Source of the DNA: Arthrobacter pigmenti
Lineage (GTDB): Bacteria > Actinomycetota > Actinomycetes > Actinomycetales > Micrococcaceae
DNA length: 64,000 bases
Assembly (NCBI RefSeq): GCF_011927905.1
Contig: NZ_JAATJL010000001.1
Span: 2,418,001 to 2,482,000 of the forward strand
Direction: 5' to 3'
Below are positions 53,524 through 62,303 of the stretch, piece by piece. The position numbers were made by a program, and so were the translations under genes. Position 1 is the stretch's first letter; the number at the start of each line of letters is the position of its first letter. A model generated the notes under the pieces. It was not told the origin of the DNA. It saw only the letters and a program-made list of their open reading frames with translations, and did no database searches.

Positions 53524-54488
53524 AGACACGACCCGATACAGGCGTGTTGGGGAATGCGACCACCCAGCAGGTCGCCGTCGTCGCCGCCGGTGCAGTATGT
53601 TGGCGCAAGGAACAGGGGAAGCTGGAAGTCCTCCTGATCCACCGGCCACGGTACAAGGACTGGTCGCTGCCGAAGGGCAAGATCGACCCGGGCGAGACCA
53701 CGCCGGAGTGTGCGGTGCGCGAGGTGCGTGAAGAGGTCGGTATCGACATCAAGCTCGGCATACCGCTGCCCTCAATCGAATACCAGGTGGCGTCCGGGCT
53801 CAAGGTCGTGCATTATTGGGCTGCCCGCACCGAAGCCGTGAAGGTGAAGCCAGACGGCAAGGAAGTGGACGAATTCCTGTGGTGCTCCCCCGAGCGCGCA
53901 CTTGAGCTGGTGACCAATCCGTCGGACCGCGAGCCGGTTCAAGCGCTTGTTGCGGCTTTCCAGGAACAGAACCTGGCTACCTGGCCGCTCATTCTGGTGC
54001 GACACGCGAAGGCGAAGCCGCGCTCATCGTGGACGCGTGCTGAAGGCGAACGGCCGCTGGCCGCTTCCGGCCGGCGGCAGGCAGTGGCCGTGAGCCGATT
54101 GCTTCAGGCATGGGCGCCGGAAAGAGTGGTGAGCAGCCCCTGGGACCGCTGTGTCCAGACCGTCATGCCGTACGTGAAGCGGGCTAACCCGAAGCTGAAG
54201 CTTGTAGACGCGATCACCGAGCACAACGCCGCCCGCAAACCGGGCAAGGCTAAAGGCGTGATCGAGAAGCAGTTCGACAAGCGGGTGCCGGTGGCCGTGT
54301 GCACCCACCGCCCTGTGCTCCCCCTCGTGCTGGACGTACTGCGGAAGCACATGAGCGTAGAGCTAGCCAATCTGCTACCCACCACCGACCCGTACCTTGC
54401 ACCGGGCGAGGCGATCATCTGCCATGTGAGCAGCAAGAACCACGGCCACGTGGTTTCGGTCGAGCAGTTCCGTGCCTATGACGACTGA
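53520..54488 (+). CDS. mutT1: MutT1-type Nudix hydrolase fused to histidine phosphatase
   Basis: 322 residues. The N-terminal Nudix domain has the box GX5EX7REVXEEXG at residues 53-75 ([19 protein letters not shown]). The C-terminal domain begins ILVRHAKAK with the phosphatase RHA at 161-163 and later THRPVLP. Mycobacterial MutT1, with the same two domains, degrades 8-oxo-GTP and diadenosine polyphosphates. The start GTG overlaps the ppk stop. No terminator is obvious before the palindrome at 54491. Confidence 0.93.
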   Translation: MKTRPDTGVLGNATTQQVAVVAAGAVCWRKEQGKLEVLLIHRPRYKDWSLPKGKIDPGETTPECAVREVREEVGIDIKLGIPLPSIEYQVASGLKVVHYWAARTEAVKVKPDGKEVDEFLWCSPERALELVTNPSDREPVQALVAAFQEQNLATWPLILVRHAKAKPRSSWTRAEGERPLAASGRRQAVAVSRLLQAWAPERVVSSPWDRCVQTVMPYVKRANPKLKLVDAITEHNAARKPGKAKGVIEKQFDKRVPVAVCTHRPVLPLVLDVLRKHMSVELANLLPTTDPYLAPGEAIICHVSSKNHGHVVSVEQFRAYDD

Positions 54489-54490
54489 CT

Positions 54491-54520
54491 TTGTATCAAT
54501 TAGTTGACACATTGATACAA
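54491..54520 (+). promoter_or_regulatory. Perfect palindromic operator with embedded -35 box
   Basis: TTGTATCAAT (54491-54500) and ATTGATACAA (54511-54520) are exact inverted repeats with a 10-base spacer, AT-rich against the GC-rich background. The spacer contains TTGACA (54504-54509), and a -10-like GATGAT lies 18 bases on. The downstream operon ends with a GntR/YtrA-type repressor, so autoregulation at this site is likely. Confidence 0.8.
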
Positions 54521-54571
54521 ACCGGGTGATGATTGCGTTCCCACCCGCGTCGACTGAACAGGCGGAACTAG

Positions 54572-56194
54572 ATGAATGCGTCACCTATTGCAGTCACAGC
54601 GCTTCTCATCGTCTCGTTACTGATTTACCTCTCGCTCCGTGCATTCGCGCTAACGCCAAGAAGCGACCGAACCGGCGTCGAGACGGCCCGCACGCATGCT
54701 TTTTGGACCGGTCTCATCGGATATCTCGCCAGTTCGGGGATGGCCTTATACAGCGCGGCAAGCTTTGACGCCGACGTCGCCGGCGCCGACTACTTCCCCC
54801 GCATTCTCTTCGCGTTCCTTGTGCCGGCGCTCAGCTTCTCGATGATTCACATCCTGGGTCAGTTCACGTGGCCGAAGCATCGTCGACCGGTCCGGCGTGC
54901 CGCTCTGAACGTGCGGCGCATGAGCGACTTTCTGCCGACTCGACTAACTGCTCTTACTGGTCTCGTCTTTGTATTCAGCGTCGTCGTCTGTGTTGCGGTT
55001 GTTGCCGTTGAACCGGTGGGGACCGCGTTGATTGAGAATCCGGGCGCTGAATCCTACCTTCAAGCCGGACGGGTGGATGGGGGAACGTACTCCGCAGCTA
55101 TGGGACTCACACTGGCTGCGTGTGCTCTGGGCGTCGTTTCAGCGCTCCTTGTCATCACGCGCCGCAGGCCCCTGGAGACGCTCAGTGAGGCGAATGACGC
55201 CGTCCTGCGCCGAATCAGCGTCAATCGACTGCTCCGCACCGGCGGAATCTTTTTCCTGGCCATAAGCTCGGCAGCCCTCGAGTTTGCGCGATGGCCAGAG
55301 TCGGCATGGGGAACCGACTACGAACTTCTTCATAATGTCCTGCGGTTGCTGGCTGTTGCTTGCATATTTGTTTTCGCATTGTGGCGTCCTCCCAGCATGC
55401 ACTCCGAAGAGCCGGTGACAGTGGAATTGGACTCGTCCGGCTCCGATGAATCACCCACCCGGGAAGTTGCTCACTTTTCAGCGTTGATAGCGGCAACGGT
55501 GACGCTGATCGCAAGTACAGTGGCCGTGAATCTCATCCCGGTAGCGGGCGGTGCAACATGGCTCCGGGATCACCTCTTCCCGCCACAGTTCGCTGCCGCC
55601 GGGGTCGTCTACTTGCTCTTCAGCACTGTCGCTCGCATCCGGACACAGCCCCAAGGCCGAACCCCGCTGCCCATACGAGGGGCTTCGTCACCGGCCGCCG
55701 CAACGGTCGCGACGGGTGGCCTTGGCCTATTGGTTATCGCGCTGGCAGGCGTTCTTGTTTTCGAACCGCGCGCAAATGAATTGCTGCTGGCTATCAATCC
55801 CCCGGCCTCGGGATTACCAGCACCCTTCCCCGGGCTGGCACACCTTATGCCGACGGTACTGAGCCTTATTGCCCTCATCGGGGCGCTGTGCTTCTGGCTA
55901 CGGAGCAGTTCCCAGGTGCGTTTGAACAGCCGCCGGAGCAACCACCAGGCGCTGTGCGTCTTTGGCGCATCCTGCCTTGCGATGACGTCCGCCGTTATCT
56001 GGAGCGCCGGGCAGAGGTGGTCGGTCTCTGGAGGCACCACCGCGAACCTCGAGCAATACAGCGAAGCTGTCATGGGCCTAATGAACTTCTGCGTGCCCCT
56101 ATGGATCGTTGCAGCATTAGCCGCCTTCATCCCGGCGCCGGTCTCCCGCGGGCGACTTGAACAGGAACCGGCCGTCATTCGGGACGCTGCATGA
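54572..56194 (+). CDS. Polytopic membrane protein of unknown function
   Basis: 540 residues with about twelve hydrophobic helices spread over the whole length (for example residues 5-27, 46-64, 76-97, 122-148, 176-197, 303-325, 380-400, 427-446). A polar linker with acidic and serine residues lies near 275-300. No ATPase, transporter signature or catalytic motif was recognised. An AGGCGG ribosome binding site precedes the ATG. It is translationally coupled (ATGA) to the GntR regulator. Its codon choice looks somewhat less GC-rich than its neighbours by eye; not counted. Confidence 0.85.
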   Translation: MNASPIAVTALLIVSLLIYLSLRAFALTPRSDRTGVETARTHAFWTGLIGYLASSGMALYSAASFDADVAGADYFPRILFAFLVPALSFSMIHILGQFTWPKHRRPVRRAALNVRRMSDFLPTRLTALTGLVFVFSVVVCVAVVAVEPVGTALIENPGAESYLQAGRVDGGTYSAAMGLTLAACALGVVSALLVITRRRPLETLSEANDAVLRRISVNRLLRTGGIFFLAISSAALEFARWPESAWGTDYELLHNVLRLLAVACIFVFALWRPPSMHSEEPVTVELDSSGSDESPTREVAHFSALIAATVTLIASTVAVNLIPVAGGATWLRDHLFPPQFAAAGVVYLLFSTVARIRTQPQGRTPLPIRGASSPAAATVATGGLGLLVIALAGVLVFEPRANELLLAINPPASGLPAPFPGLAHLMPTVLSLIALIGALCFWLRSSSQVRLNSRRSNHQALCVFGASCLAMTSAVIWSAGQRWSVSGGTTANLEQYSEAVMGLMNFCVPLWIVAALAAFIPAPVSRGRLEQEPAVIRDAA

Positions 56195-56580
56195 ACACCC
56201 GCGTCACCATTGACGTTGAATCGGCAACCCCGCCCTATGACCAGATCCGGTCACAGATAGCGTCACTGATCGCCGTCGGGTCTCTGACGCCTGGCATGCG
56301 ATTGCCAACAGTACGCAATTTGGCTTCGGATCTCGGCGTAGCTCCGGGAACGGTGGGTCGAGCGTACAAAGAACTGGAGACTGCGGGGCTCATCGAAAGC
56401 CGCCGCCGCAACGGGACTGTGGTTTCCGCACACGGTGCGGCTCGCTCCGGGAACCCAGACGCCTCAGCCGAGGTGAGCGCCGCCGTCGTACATCTCATCC
56501 AGACGGCGCGACGTGCCGGTATGGACAATGACACGCTGCTTCGACTGGTAGAGGCTCATTCAGCCTCCACATCGCACTGA
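56191..56580 (+). CDS. GntR-family regulator, YtrA subfamily
   Basis: 129 residues. The N-terminal winged helix (about 14-80: PPYDQIRSQIASLIAVG, LPTVRNLASDLGVAPGTVGRAYKELETAGLIESRRRNGT) is followed by only about 45 residues with two short helices, the YtrA arrangement lacking a large effector domain. Such regulators usually repress their own operon, which typically encodes membrane or ABC proteins. It is the second gene after the perfect palindrome at 54491. Confidence 0.92.
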   Translation: MNTRVTIDVESATPPYDQIRSQIASLIAVGSLTPGMRLPTVRNLASDLGVAPGTVGRAYKELETAGLIESRRRNGTVVSAHGAARSGNPDASAEVSAAVVHLIQTARRAGMDNDTLLRLVEAHSASTSH

Positions 56581-56585
56581 CGCTC

Positions 56586-56718
56586 AGGCCGGGCCCCTCG
56601 CCCGATAGCGCCTACCGGGCTCCCAACCTTCGCTTCGCTCAGGTCGGGCCCCTCGCCCGATAGCGCCTACCGGGCTCCCAACCTTCGCTTCGCTCAGGTC
56701 GGGCCCCTCGCCCGATAG
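56586..56718. repeat. Dispersed 55-bp repeat, locus A (2.4 copies)
   Basis: Two full units (56586-56640 and 56641-56695) that differ by one base are followed by a partial third (56696-56718). Each unit has GGGCCCCTCGCCCG, the core TAGCGCCTACC, GGGCTCCCAACC and CTTCGCTTCGCTC. The same sequence recurs inverted at locus B (62304) and in diverged form at locus C (62651). It fills nearly the whole space between the GntR gene and thyA. A GCCCG/CGGGC stem can form across the core. Confidence 0.9.
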
Positions 56719-56721
56719 GCT
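56716..56721 (+). promoter_or_regulatory. -10 box for a leaderless thyA transcript
   Basis: TAGGCT occurs where the last partial repeat unit diverges from the consensus, seven bases before the GTG start of thyA. No ribosome binding site is seen. Confidence 0.4.
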
Positions 56722-56728
56722 TAGTCCC

Positions 56729-57538
56729 GTGACTACCTCGGTTCCCACTCCGTACGAAGATTTGCTCCGCGACGTCATGGCGAACGGAACCCCGAAATCG
56801 GATCGCACAGGCACTGGCACCCGTAGCGTGTTCGGCCGCCAACTCCGGTTCGACCTCGCCGAGTCCTTCCCGCTCATCACCACGAAGCGGGTCCACTTCA
56901 AATCGGTTGCCCTGGAGCTCCTCTGGTTCCTCCGCGGCGAATCCAACGTTCGATGGCTGCAGGAGCGCGGCGTCCGGATTTGGAACGAATGGGCGGACGA
57001 CGACGGCGAGCTCGGCCCCGTCTATGGCGTGCAGTGGCGCTCGTGGCCCACACCGGACGGCGGGCACATCGACCAGATCGAACGCCTCATCGAGGGACTG
57101 AGGTCCACACCGGACTCACGCCGGCACATCGTCTCCGCATGGAACGTCGCCGAGCTTGAGAACATGGCATTGCCACCCTGCCACGCCTTCTTCCAGTTCT
57201 ATGTGGCGGACGGAAAGCTCTCCTGCCAGCTATACCAGCGCTCGGCTGATACCTTCCTCGGCGTACCATTCAACATCGCGTCCTACGCACTGCTCACGCT
57301 GATGGTCGCGCAGCAGGTGGGACTTGAACCGGGTGAGTTTGTCTGGACCGGCGGCGATGTGCACATCTACGACGACCACCTGGACCAGGTTGCCGAGCAA
57401 CTCTCACGGGAGCCCTACCCATACCCGACCCTGCGGCTGAACCGTAAGCCGGAAACTATTTTCGACTACACCCTGGAGGATTTCACGGTGGAGAACTACC
57501 AGCACCACCCCACGATCAAGGCTCCGATCGCAGTATGA
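56729..57538 (+). CDS. thyA: Thymidylate synthase
   Basis: 269 residues converting dUMP to dTMP with methylene-tetrahydrofolate. Catalytic Cys151 lies in [13 protein letters not shown], followed by [34 protein letters not shown] (25-36) is the phosphate-binding arginine region. The start is a GTG that lies 11 bases after a repeat cluster. It overlaps folA by ATGA, giving a folate-cycle operon in which DHFR regenerates the tetrahydrofolate consumed here. Confidence 0.97.
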   Translation: MTTSVPTPYEDLLRDVMANGTPKSDRTGTGTRSVFGRQLRFDLAESFPLITTKRVHFKSVALELLWFLRGESNVRWLQERGVRIWNEWADDDGELGPVYGVQWRSWPTPDGGHIDQIERLIEGLRSTPDSRRHIVSAWNVAELENMALPPCHAFFQFYVADGKLSCQLYQRSADTFLGVPFNIASYALLTLMVAQQVGLEPGEFVWTGGDVHIYDDHLDQVAEQLSREPYPYPTLRLNRKPETIFDYTLEDFTVENYQHHPTIKAPIAV

Positions 57539-58089
57539 GCGAACTCCTGAATCCGGCGTCGGTTGTCGGGACGCCGGTGATCGGCATGATCTGGGCCCAG
57601 ACGGTTGACGGCGTTATTGGACTCGACGGCGGAATGCCGTGGCATCTGCCCGAGGACATGGCGCACTTCAAGCGCACCACCGAGGGACATCCCGTGGTCA
57701 TGGGCCGGCGCACCTGGGAATCTTTCCCGGAGCGCTACCGTCCGCTGCCGGGGCGCACCAACATTGTGGTGAGCAGGCAAACCTTGGACCAGGCCGGCTA
57801 CCTTGGCGCCGTCGTCGTCGGCTCTTTGGATGAGGCGTTGACTGAAGCCCGCCGCAGCGAGGGGGCAGAGGAGATCTGGGTTATTGGTGGCGGGCAGATC
57901 TACGCTGAAGCCGCACAGCTTGCCAATGCCGCGGTGGTGACGGTGATTGAGTCCTCGGCCGACGGCGATACGTACGCGCCGGTCCTGGGTGGATCGTGGA
58001 AGCTGCACGGTGTGGATCCCCAGGAAGACTGGAACACATCAGAGAACGGAACACGGTTCCGGATCAGCCTGTGGACGCAGGAAGGTTAG
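57535..58089 (+). CDS. folA: Dihydrofolate reductase
   Basis: 184 residues. [35 protein letters not shown] is the conserved N-terminal half with the catalytic acidic residue in LPEDM, followed by [12 protein letters not shown] and the NADPH-binding VIGGGQIY. It is about 20 residues longer than E. coli FolA, mostly at the N-terminus. Translationally coupled to thyA. Confidence 0.97.
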   Translation: MSELLNPASVVGTPVIGMIWAQTVDGVIGLDGGMPWHLPEDMAHFKRTTEGHPVVMGRRTWESFPERYRPLPGRTNIVVSRQTLDQAGYLGAVVVGSLDEALTEARRSEGAEEIWVIGGGQIYAEAAQLANAAVVTVIESSADGDTYAPVLGGSWKLHGVDPQEDWNTSENGTRFRISLWTQEG

Positions 58090-58092
58090 CCC

Positions 58093-58530
58093 GTGGTTTA
58101 CGATTCGAAGTCCGCGCGGAGCATGTCAGAGGCCTCCGAGAGGGCCCACCGGGATGCCGCAACTACTGCGGCGCATGAAGAACACATTCAACGCACCGGC
58201 GAGAAGCGTATCCTCGTGCGCGCAGTCAATGGTGAGCTGCTCAGTTATACGCCTGACGAGTATGGCGTCAGCCGTACGGGACTCGGCCCCAAGATAAGCA
58301 CCTGGTGGGGCCATCTGGTGTACGTCCTCGCCATTCTGGTGATCACGATGATCTTTCTGTACCTGCCGATCCATGGGATGTTCGTTGAGCGGGATCCGGA
58401 AGCTGGCTGGTTCCTGATCGTGACTGGACTGTTTGTGCTGCTCGGGATTTATGCCACGAGGAACTTTCGCCGCGAATGGCGTGCACACAAACTGCGGAAG
58501 GAACGCGGACTCCCCCGGCCCCTCCAGTGA
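58093..58530 (+). CDS. Small two-span membrane protein
   Basis: 145 residues starting with GTG, AAGG seven bases upstream. Residues 1-72 are soluble and basic/polar; helices lie at about 75-95 (LVYVLAILVITMIFLYLPI) and 104-121 (GWFLIVTGLFVLLGIYA), with a strongly basic C-terminus. It is three bases after folA, so in the same transcript. No family recognised. Confidence 0.82.
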   Translation: MVYDSKSARSMSEASERAHRDAATTAAHEEHIQRTGEKRILVRAVNGELLSYTPDEYGVSRTGLGPKISTWWGHLVYVLAILVITMIFLYLPIHGMFVERDPEAGWFLIVTGLFVLLGIYATRNFRREWRAHKLRKERGLPRPLQ

Positions 58531-58596
58531 AGCCGGGCGCCGTCGTCGTACTGTGCCTGTGACGTAACCGAAAACGGACGCTTACGCGCCCTCCCC

Positions 58597-58602
58597 TAGA
58601 CT
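58597..58602 (+). promoter_or_regulatory. -10 box for a leaderless asd transcript
   Basis: TAGACT is followed by TGAATC and the ATG at 58609; there is no ribosome binding site. An imperfect ACGGAC lies 17 bases upstream of the box as a possible -35. Confidence 0.5.
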
Positions 58603-58608
58603 TGAATC

Positions 58609-59763
58609 ATGACTTCCGCAGCTCACACGTCCGCGTCCGTGCCCTCCGTCGGTTTGGTCGGATGGCGCGGAATGGTTGGTTCCGTCCTCATGCAGCGCAT
58701 GCAGGATGAGGGTGACTTCCAGCTCATTGACCCCGTTTTCTTCTCGACCTCCAACGCCGGCGGCGCCGCGCCGTCGTTCGCAGAAGGTGCGGCGCCGCTG
58801 CAGGATGCTTACGACGTCGAGACCCTGACCAAGCTGCCGATCATCATTACCGCGCAGGGCGGAGACTACACCGCCGAGGTCTACCCCAAACTGCGCGACG
58901 GCGGTTGGGACGGTCTGTGGATCGATGCCTCGTCGAAACTGCGGATGGAAAAGGATTCCATCATTGTGCTGGATCCGGTGAACCGGGACGTCATCGACGC
59001 AGGGCTGGCGCGGGGAGTACGCGACTTCATCGGCGGTAACTGCACGGTTTCCTGCATGCTCATGGGCCTCGGCGGGCTGTTCAAGAACGGACTGGTTGAG
59101 TGGGGCACATCGATGACCTACCAAGCGGCCTCCGGCGGCGGTGCACGGCACATGCGCGAACTGCTGAACCAGTTCGGCTCCATCCACGGTGCTGTTGCGG
59201 ATAACCTGGCGGACCCGGCTTCAGCGATCCTCGAGATCGACCGCGGGGTACTCGCCCAGCAGAAGAATCCGGAGATGGACGCATCCCAGTTCGGTGTTCC
59301 GCTTGCCGGCTCGGTCATTCCGTGGATCGATGCTGACCTTGGCAACGGCCAGTCGAAAGAGGAGTGGAAGGCCGGCGCCGAAACGAACAAGATCCTCGGT
59401 ACGGACATCACTGACGGCGCGCGCATTCCATTCGACGGTCTGTGCGTGCGCATCGGTGCCATGCGGTCGCATTCACAGGCACTGACCCTCAAACTGACGC
59501 AGGACCTGTCCATCAGTGAGATCGAAACGTTGATCCTCCAGGACAACCCCTGGGCCAAGGTTGTCCCGAACACCAAGGAAGCCTCAATGGCCCAGCTCAC
59601 GCCCGTTGCGGCCAGCGGCACACTCGACATCCCCGTGGGCCGCATCCGCAAGCTCGAGATGGGCCCCGAGTACATCAGCGCCTTCACCGTTGGCGACCAA
59701 CTGCTGTGGGGCGCGGCAGAACCACTGCGTCGCATGCTGCTGATCGCCACCGGCAACCTGTAG
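58609..59763 (+). CDS. asd: Aspartate-semialdehyde dehydrogenase, E. coli type
   Basis: 384 residues reducing aspartyl phosphate to aspartate semialdehyde for Lys, Met, Thr and cell-wall diaminopimelate. [17 protein letters not shown] (NADP site), catalytic Cys145 in [26 protein letters not shown] and the end [20 protein letters not shown] match the enterobacterial long-form enzyme closely. Most Actinobacteria have the shorter form beside lysC. Lateral acquisition is possible, but other Micrococcaceae may share it. Confidence 0.95.
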   Translation: MTSAAHTSASVPSVGLVGWRGMVGSVLMQRMQDEGDFQLIDPVFFSTSNAGGAAPSFAEGAAPLQDAYDVETLTKLPIIITAQGGDYTAEVYPKLRDGGWDGLWIDASSKLRMEKDSIIVLDPVNRDVIDAGLARGVRDFIGGNCTVSCMLMGLGGLFKNGLVEWGTSMTYQAASGGGARHMRELLNQFGSIHGAVADNLADPASAILEIDRGVLAQQKNPEMDASQFGVPLAGSVIPWIDADLGNGQSKEEWKAGAETNKILGTDITDGARIPFDGLCVRIGAMRSHSQALTLKLTQDLSISEIETLILQDNPWAKVVPNTKEASMAQLTPVAASGTLDIPVGRIRKLEMGPEYISAFTVGDQLLWGAAEPLRRMLLIATGNL

Positions 59764-59835
59764 GTTCATGCGGGTCGTGTGATTCGAATGTACGTTCCCC
59801 CGAAAATGTCGGTGGGGGGCGGCAGACTGTGCTGC

Positions 59836-60264
59836 ATGAGCCAAATTCCCGTAGATGACATCCTGACCCGCTACTTCTCAGCGAGCGCAAGCGGGAAGCA
59901 CCCCGCCACGGTAGAGCGGTATGCGCGCGTACTTTTCCACCTCCGGCTCTTTCTGGAGAGGGAAGGAGATGCCACCGTGGGAGCGGATACCGCGGCGCTT
60001 CTGAACCTGGAACGGCAGTTCGAACCCGAGGGAGCGTTCGCGAGAGTCCTCGGAGCCGAGGATCTCGTGTTTGCGCTCCCCCGTTTCCTCAGTTCACGGT
60101 GGCTGCTGACCGACTTCCACGACAGACTCGCGCAGATCAGTCTCGTGTCCCGCCTGGTGCAGTGGCTCTGCAGCCGCCAATTGGTGGACAGTAGGTGGCA
60201 CCGTCACGCCGTCATGCAGACACGGGCGGCAGCGGAAAAGGCACGACGCCGGGTGGTCACCTAG
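59836..60264 (+). CDS. Hypothetical protein, helical, possibly recombinase-core-like
   Basis: 142 residues. The start DILTRYFSASASGKHPATVERYARVLFHLRLFLE resembles the helical DNA-binding N-terminal domain of tyrosine recombinases, but no catalytic domain follows and the frame ends, so it is not an integrase. The remainder (FALPRFLSSRWLLTDFHDRLAQISLVSRLVQWL) is also helical. The ATG is preceded by CAGACT at seven bases, again without a ribosome binding site. Function unknown. Confidence 0.7.
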   Translation: MSQIPVDDILTRYFSASASGKHPATVERYARVLFHLRLFLEREGDATVGADTAALLNLERQFEPEGAFARVLGAEDLVFALPRFLSSRWLLTDFHDRLAQISLVSRLVQWLCSRQLVDSRWHRHAVMQTRAAAEKARRRVVT

Positions 60265-60294
60265 GCCGGTCACGCGCAGGCCTGAACGGCCTAG
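60261..60294. terminator. Possible terminator between converging genes
   Basis: CTAGGCC (60261-60267) and GGCCTAG (60288-60294) form a 7-bp stem overlapping the stop codon of the plus-strand gene and ending six bases from the murB stop codon. A competing AGGCC/GGCCT hairpin sits inside. Confidence 0.5.
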
Positions 60295-60300
60295 GGTCCG

Positions 60301-61374
60301 TCAGGTGAGCGAACAACCGATGAGTAGCGGTTCAGGGTGCAGGCGGATGCCAAACTTCCGGTGCACTCCGTCAGCTACAAGGCGCGCGATACTCAGGAGG
60401 TCTTCCGCAGAGGCTCCGCCACGGTTCGTCACAGCCAGCGTGTGTTTGGTGGAGAGAGATGCCCTTCCTCCGGCGGCTTCGTAACCGGGATCCTCAGCCA
60501 GCCCGAAACCCTTCCCGAAGCCGGCCTTCTCAATCAACCACGCCGCACTCAGCTTGACCCCGCCGTCCGCCCCCGGATATCTCGGCGCGCTTTCGGGCAA
60601 CGAAACAGCTACATCGGAACTGACCACGGGATTGGTGAAGAAGGATCCCGTGCTGTAGGTGTCGCGATCATCAGCATCGAGCACCATGCCCTTAGCCGCG
60701 CGCAGCCTCAGGACAGACCGGCGTACGTCGTTGGAGTAAGCCCTTGCACCAACCTCGACCCCAAGTTCGCGGGCAAGTTCGGCATACCGGACGGGACTGC
60801 TCATCCGGCCAAGCCCAAGCTGGAACTGGACAGTCAACACCACATATCGCGGCGAACCTGACTCTGTGGTTCGCTTGAGCAGCGAATCGCGGTACCCAAA
60901 CTCAAGGTCGAAGCTTGCAAGGGACTTGATCGACTTCGTCTCGCGGTCGTAGGTCCGCACCATAGCGATTGTCTGGGAAACCTCCGTACCGTACGCACCC
61001 ACATTCTGCACCGGCACGGCGCCGGTTGAGCCCGGAATTCCTGACAGCGCCTCCAAACCCGAGTACGCGTGCCTCACCGTATATTCGACAAGCTCGTCCC
61101 ACGGCTGCCCCGCCTGGGCGGTGACCATCACGCCTCCGCAGGTGGCGTCGTCGTCGTCGACTGTGAAGCCCGTCGAGGCGATCCGCACAACCGTACCGTT
61201 GAAGCCACTATCGGCGATCACCAGGTTCGAACCGCCACCGATCAGCAGGAGAGGTTCGCCTGCCTCATCCGCTGAGCGAACCGCATCGATGATCTCTGCC
61301 TCGGTGCGGGCTTCCACCAGCTTCCGGGCTGGCCCGCCCACCGCGCAGGTAGTGAGTTCGGCCAGGGACTTCAC
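60301..61374 (-). CDS. murB: UDP-N-acetylenolpyruvoylglucosamine reductase
   Basis: 357 residues. The flavoenzyme completes UDP-MurNAc for peptidoglycan. FAD-binding TTCAVGGPA and LLIGGGSNLVIADSGFNG, then ALSGIPGSTGAVPVQNVGAYG, the active YSTGSFFTNPV region with catalytic Ser, and the final glutamate in RLHPEPLLIG are present. The length and FTNP segment fit type I. I prefer the GTG at 61374, overlapping the upstream gene by GTGA. Confidence 0.96.
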   Translation of the reverse strand: MKSLAELTTCAVGGPARKLVEARTEAEIIDAVRSADEAGEPLLLIGGGSNLVIADSGFNGTVVRIASTGFTVDDDDATCGGVMVTAQAGQPWDELVEYTVRHAYSGLEALSGIPGSTGAVPVQNVGAYGTEVSQTIAMVRTYDRETKSIKSLASFDLEFGYRDSLLKRTTESGSPRYVVLTVQFQLGLGRMSSPVRYAELARELGVEVGARAYSNDVRRSVLRLRAAKGMVLDADDRDTYSTGSFFTNPVVSSDVAVSLPESAPRYPGADGGVKLSAAWLIEKAGFGKGFGLAEDPGYEAAGGRASLSTKHTLAVTNRGGASAEDLLSIARLVADGVHRKFGIRLHPEPLLIGCSLT

Positions 61375-61811
61375 CAAATCCGAACCACTGCCTGAGCCTT
61401 GACCAGCACCTTCTGCCCGCCGGCGGTAACCGTGAGGTCTATCCGTGCGGTGGAATTATCCGGATCCACCGACCCGACGACGCCCACCACTTCAACGACG
61501 GCACCGGCGGCGTCCGGTTCAGCCGTTGTGTCCTCGACGACGACCGGCCGGGTGAAGCGCGTCTGGTAGTCGATGACCGCTCCAGGATCGCCGATCCACT
61601 CCGTCACGAGCTGGACCGCGGTGCCCATGGTGAACATTCCGTGCGCGATCACGCCCGGCAGGTCAACGCCGCGTGCGAAGGACTCGTTCCAGTGGATCGG
61701 ATTGAAGTCACCGGATGCTCCGGCGTACTTGACCAGATCCAGGCGGGTGATGTCGATGGAGGAACGCCCGATCTCCTGGCCGACCTCGAGCTCACTTAGA
61801 GTGATTGCCAC
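61371..61811 (-). CDS. MaoC-like hydratase (HadB-like)
   Basis: 146 residues, single hot-dog fold. The catalytic motif GDFNPIHWNESFARGVDLPGVIAHGMFTMG holds the Asp and His of R-specific enoyl hydratases. It forms the likely heterodimer partner of the adjacent FAS1-type protein, as HadB does with HadA in mycobacteria, but here without mycolic-acid genes. Possible roles are fatty-acid or degradative dehydration. Overlaps murB by four bases. Confidence 0.9.
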   Translation of the reverse strand: MAITLSELEVGQEIGRSSIDITRLDLVKYAGASGDFNPIHWNESFARGVDLPGVIAHGMFTMGTAVQLVTEWIGDPGAVIDYQTRFTRPVVVEDTTAEPDAAGAVVEVVGVVGSVDPDNSTARIDLTVTAGGQKVLVKAQAVVRIW

Positions 61812-61813
61812 GG

Positions 61814-62263
61814 TTACTGCTCCTCTCCGCGAACGAGGATGGACGACGTCGTTGTTGCTGTCTTCTCGCCCTCGACGGTGGAGATTTCGGCGCGTGTGGT
61901 GATCATCGCCCCACCGCCCATGGCGCGGACCTGATCAACGTGCAGTTCGGCGACGAGTTCGTCGCCGGCGACGATCGGCCGATGGTGGGTGAAGCGCTGA
62001 TCGGCGTGGACAACCCGGGTGAAGTCGATTCCCGCTTCGGGATCGTTGATGAGCTGGGCGTCTGCCCGCTGCGCCACGATGATTGCAAATGTTGGTGGGG
62101 CAACCAGGTCCCTGTGGCCTAGGGCGCGCGCAGCCTCGACGTCGAAATGCGAGGGATGCGTTGCCTTCACCGCGTGGGCGAACTCCCGGACCTTCTCGCG
62201 TCCTACGGTGTAGACCTCGGCAGCGGGATAGCTGCGCCCCTGCAGGTCGGGATTGATCGTCAT
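61814..62263 (-). CDS. FAS1-like dehydratase (HadA-like, UPF0336 type)
   Basis: 149 residues, hot-dog fold of the MaoC_dehydratase_N type: INPDLQGRSYPAAEVYTVGREKVREFAHAV, then FAIIVAQRADAQL and VHADQRFTHHRPIVAGDEL. It lacks the catalytic Asp/His pair, consistent with a non-catalytic partner of the next gene. Start ATG 62263 has GAAGGAG upstream. Leads the unit with the MaoC-like gene and murB. Confidence 0.9.
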   Translation of the reverse strand: MTINPDLQGRSYPAAEVYTVGREKVREFAHAVKATHPSHFDVEAARALGHRDLVAPPTFAIIVAQRADAQLINDPEAGIDFTRVVHADQRFTHHRPIVAGDELVAELHVDQVRAMGGGAMITTRAEISTVEGEKTATTTSSILVRGEEQ

Positions 62264-62303
62264 GGAGCTCCTTCGTCCGGCAATAAACACGCTTGGCCAA
62301 GCT

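Noticed and set aside
56586-56718. CRISPR array
   Set aside because: Units are directly adjacent with no unique spacers, and no cas gene is present anywhere in the window.
56584-57067. Minus-strand frames running through repeat locus A, with [25 protein letters not shown] translation
   Set aside because: The translation is just the tandem repeat read in one frame; the frames overlap thyA and the GntR gene and show no start signal.
59836-60264. Phage integrase or remnant of a mobile element
   Set aside because: Only a recombinase-like helical N-terminal segment; no R-H-R-Y catalytic domain, no attachment-site duplication and no phage genes nearby.
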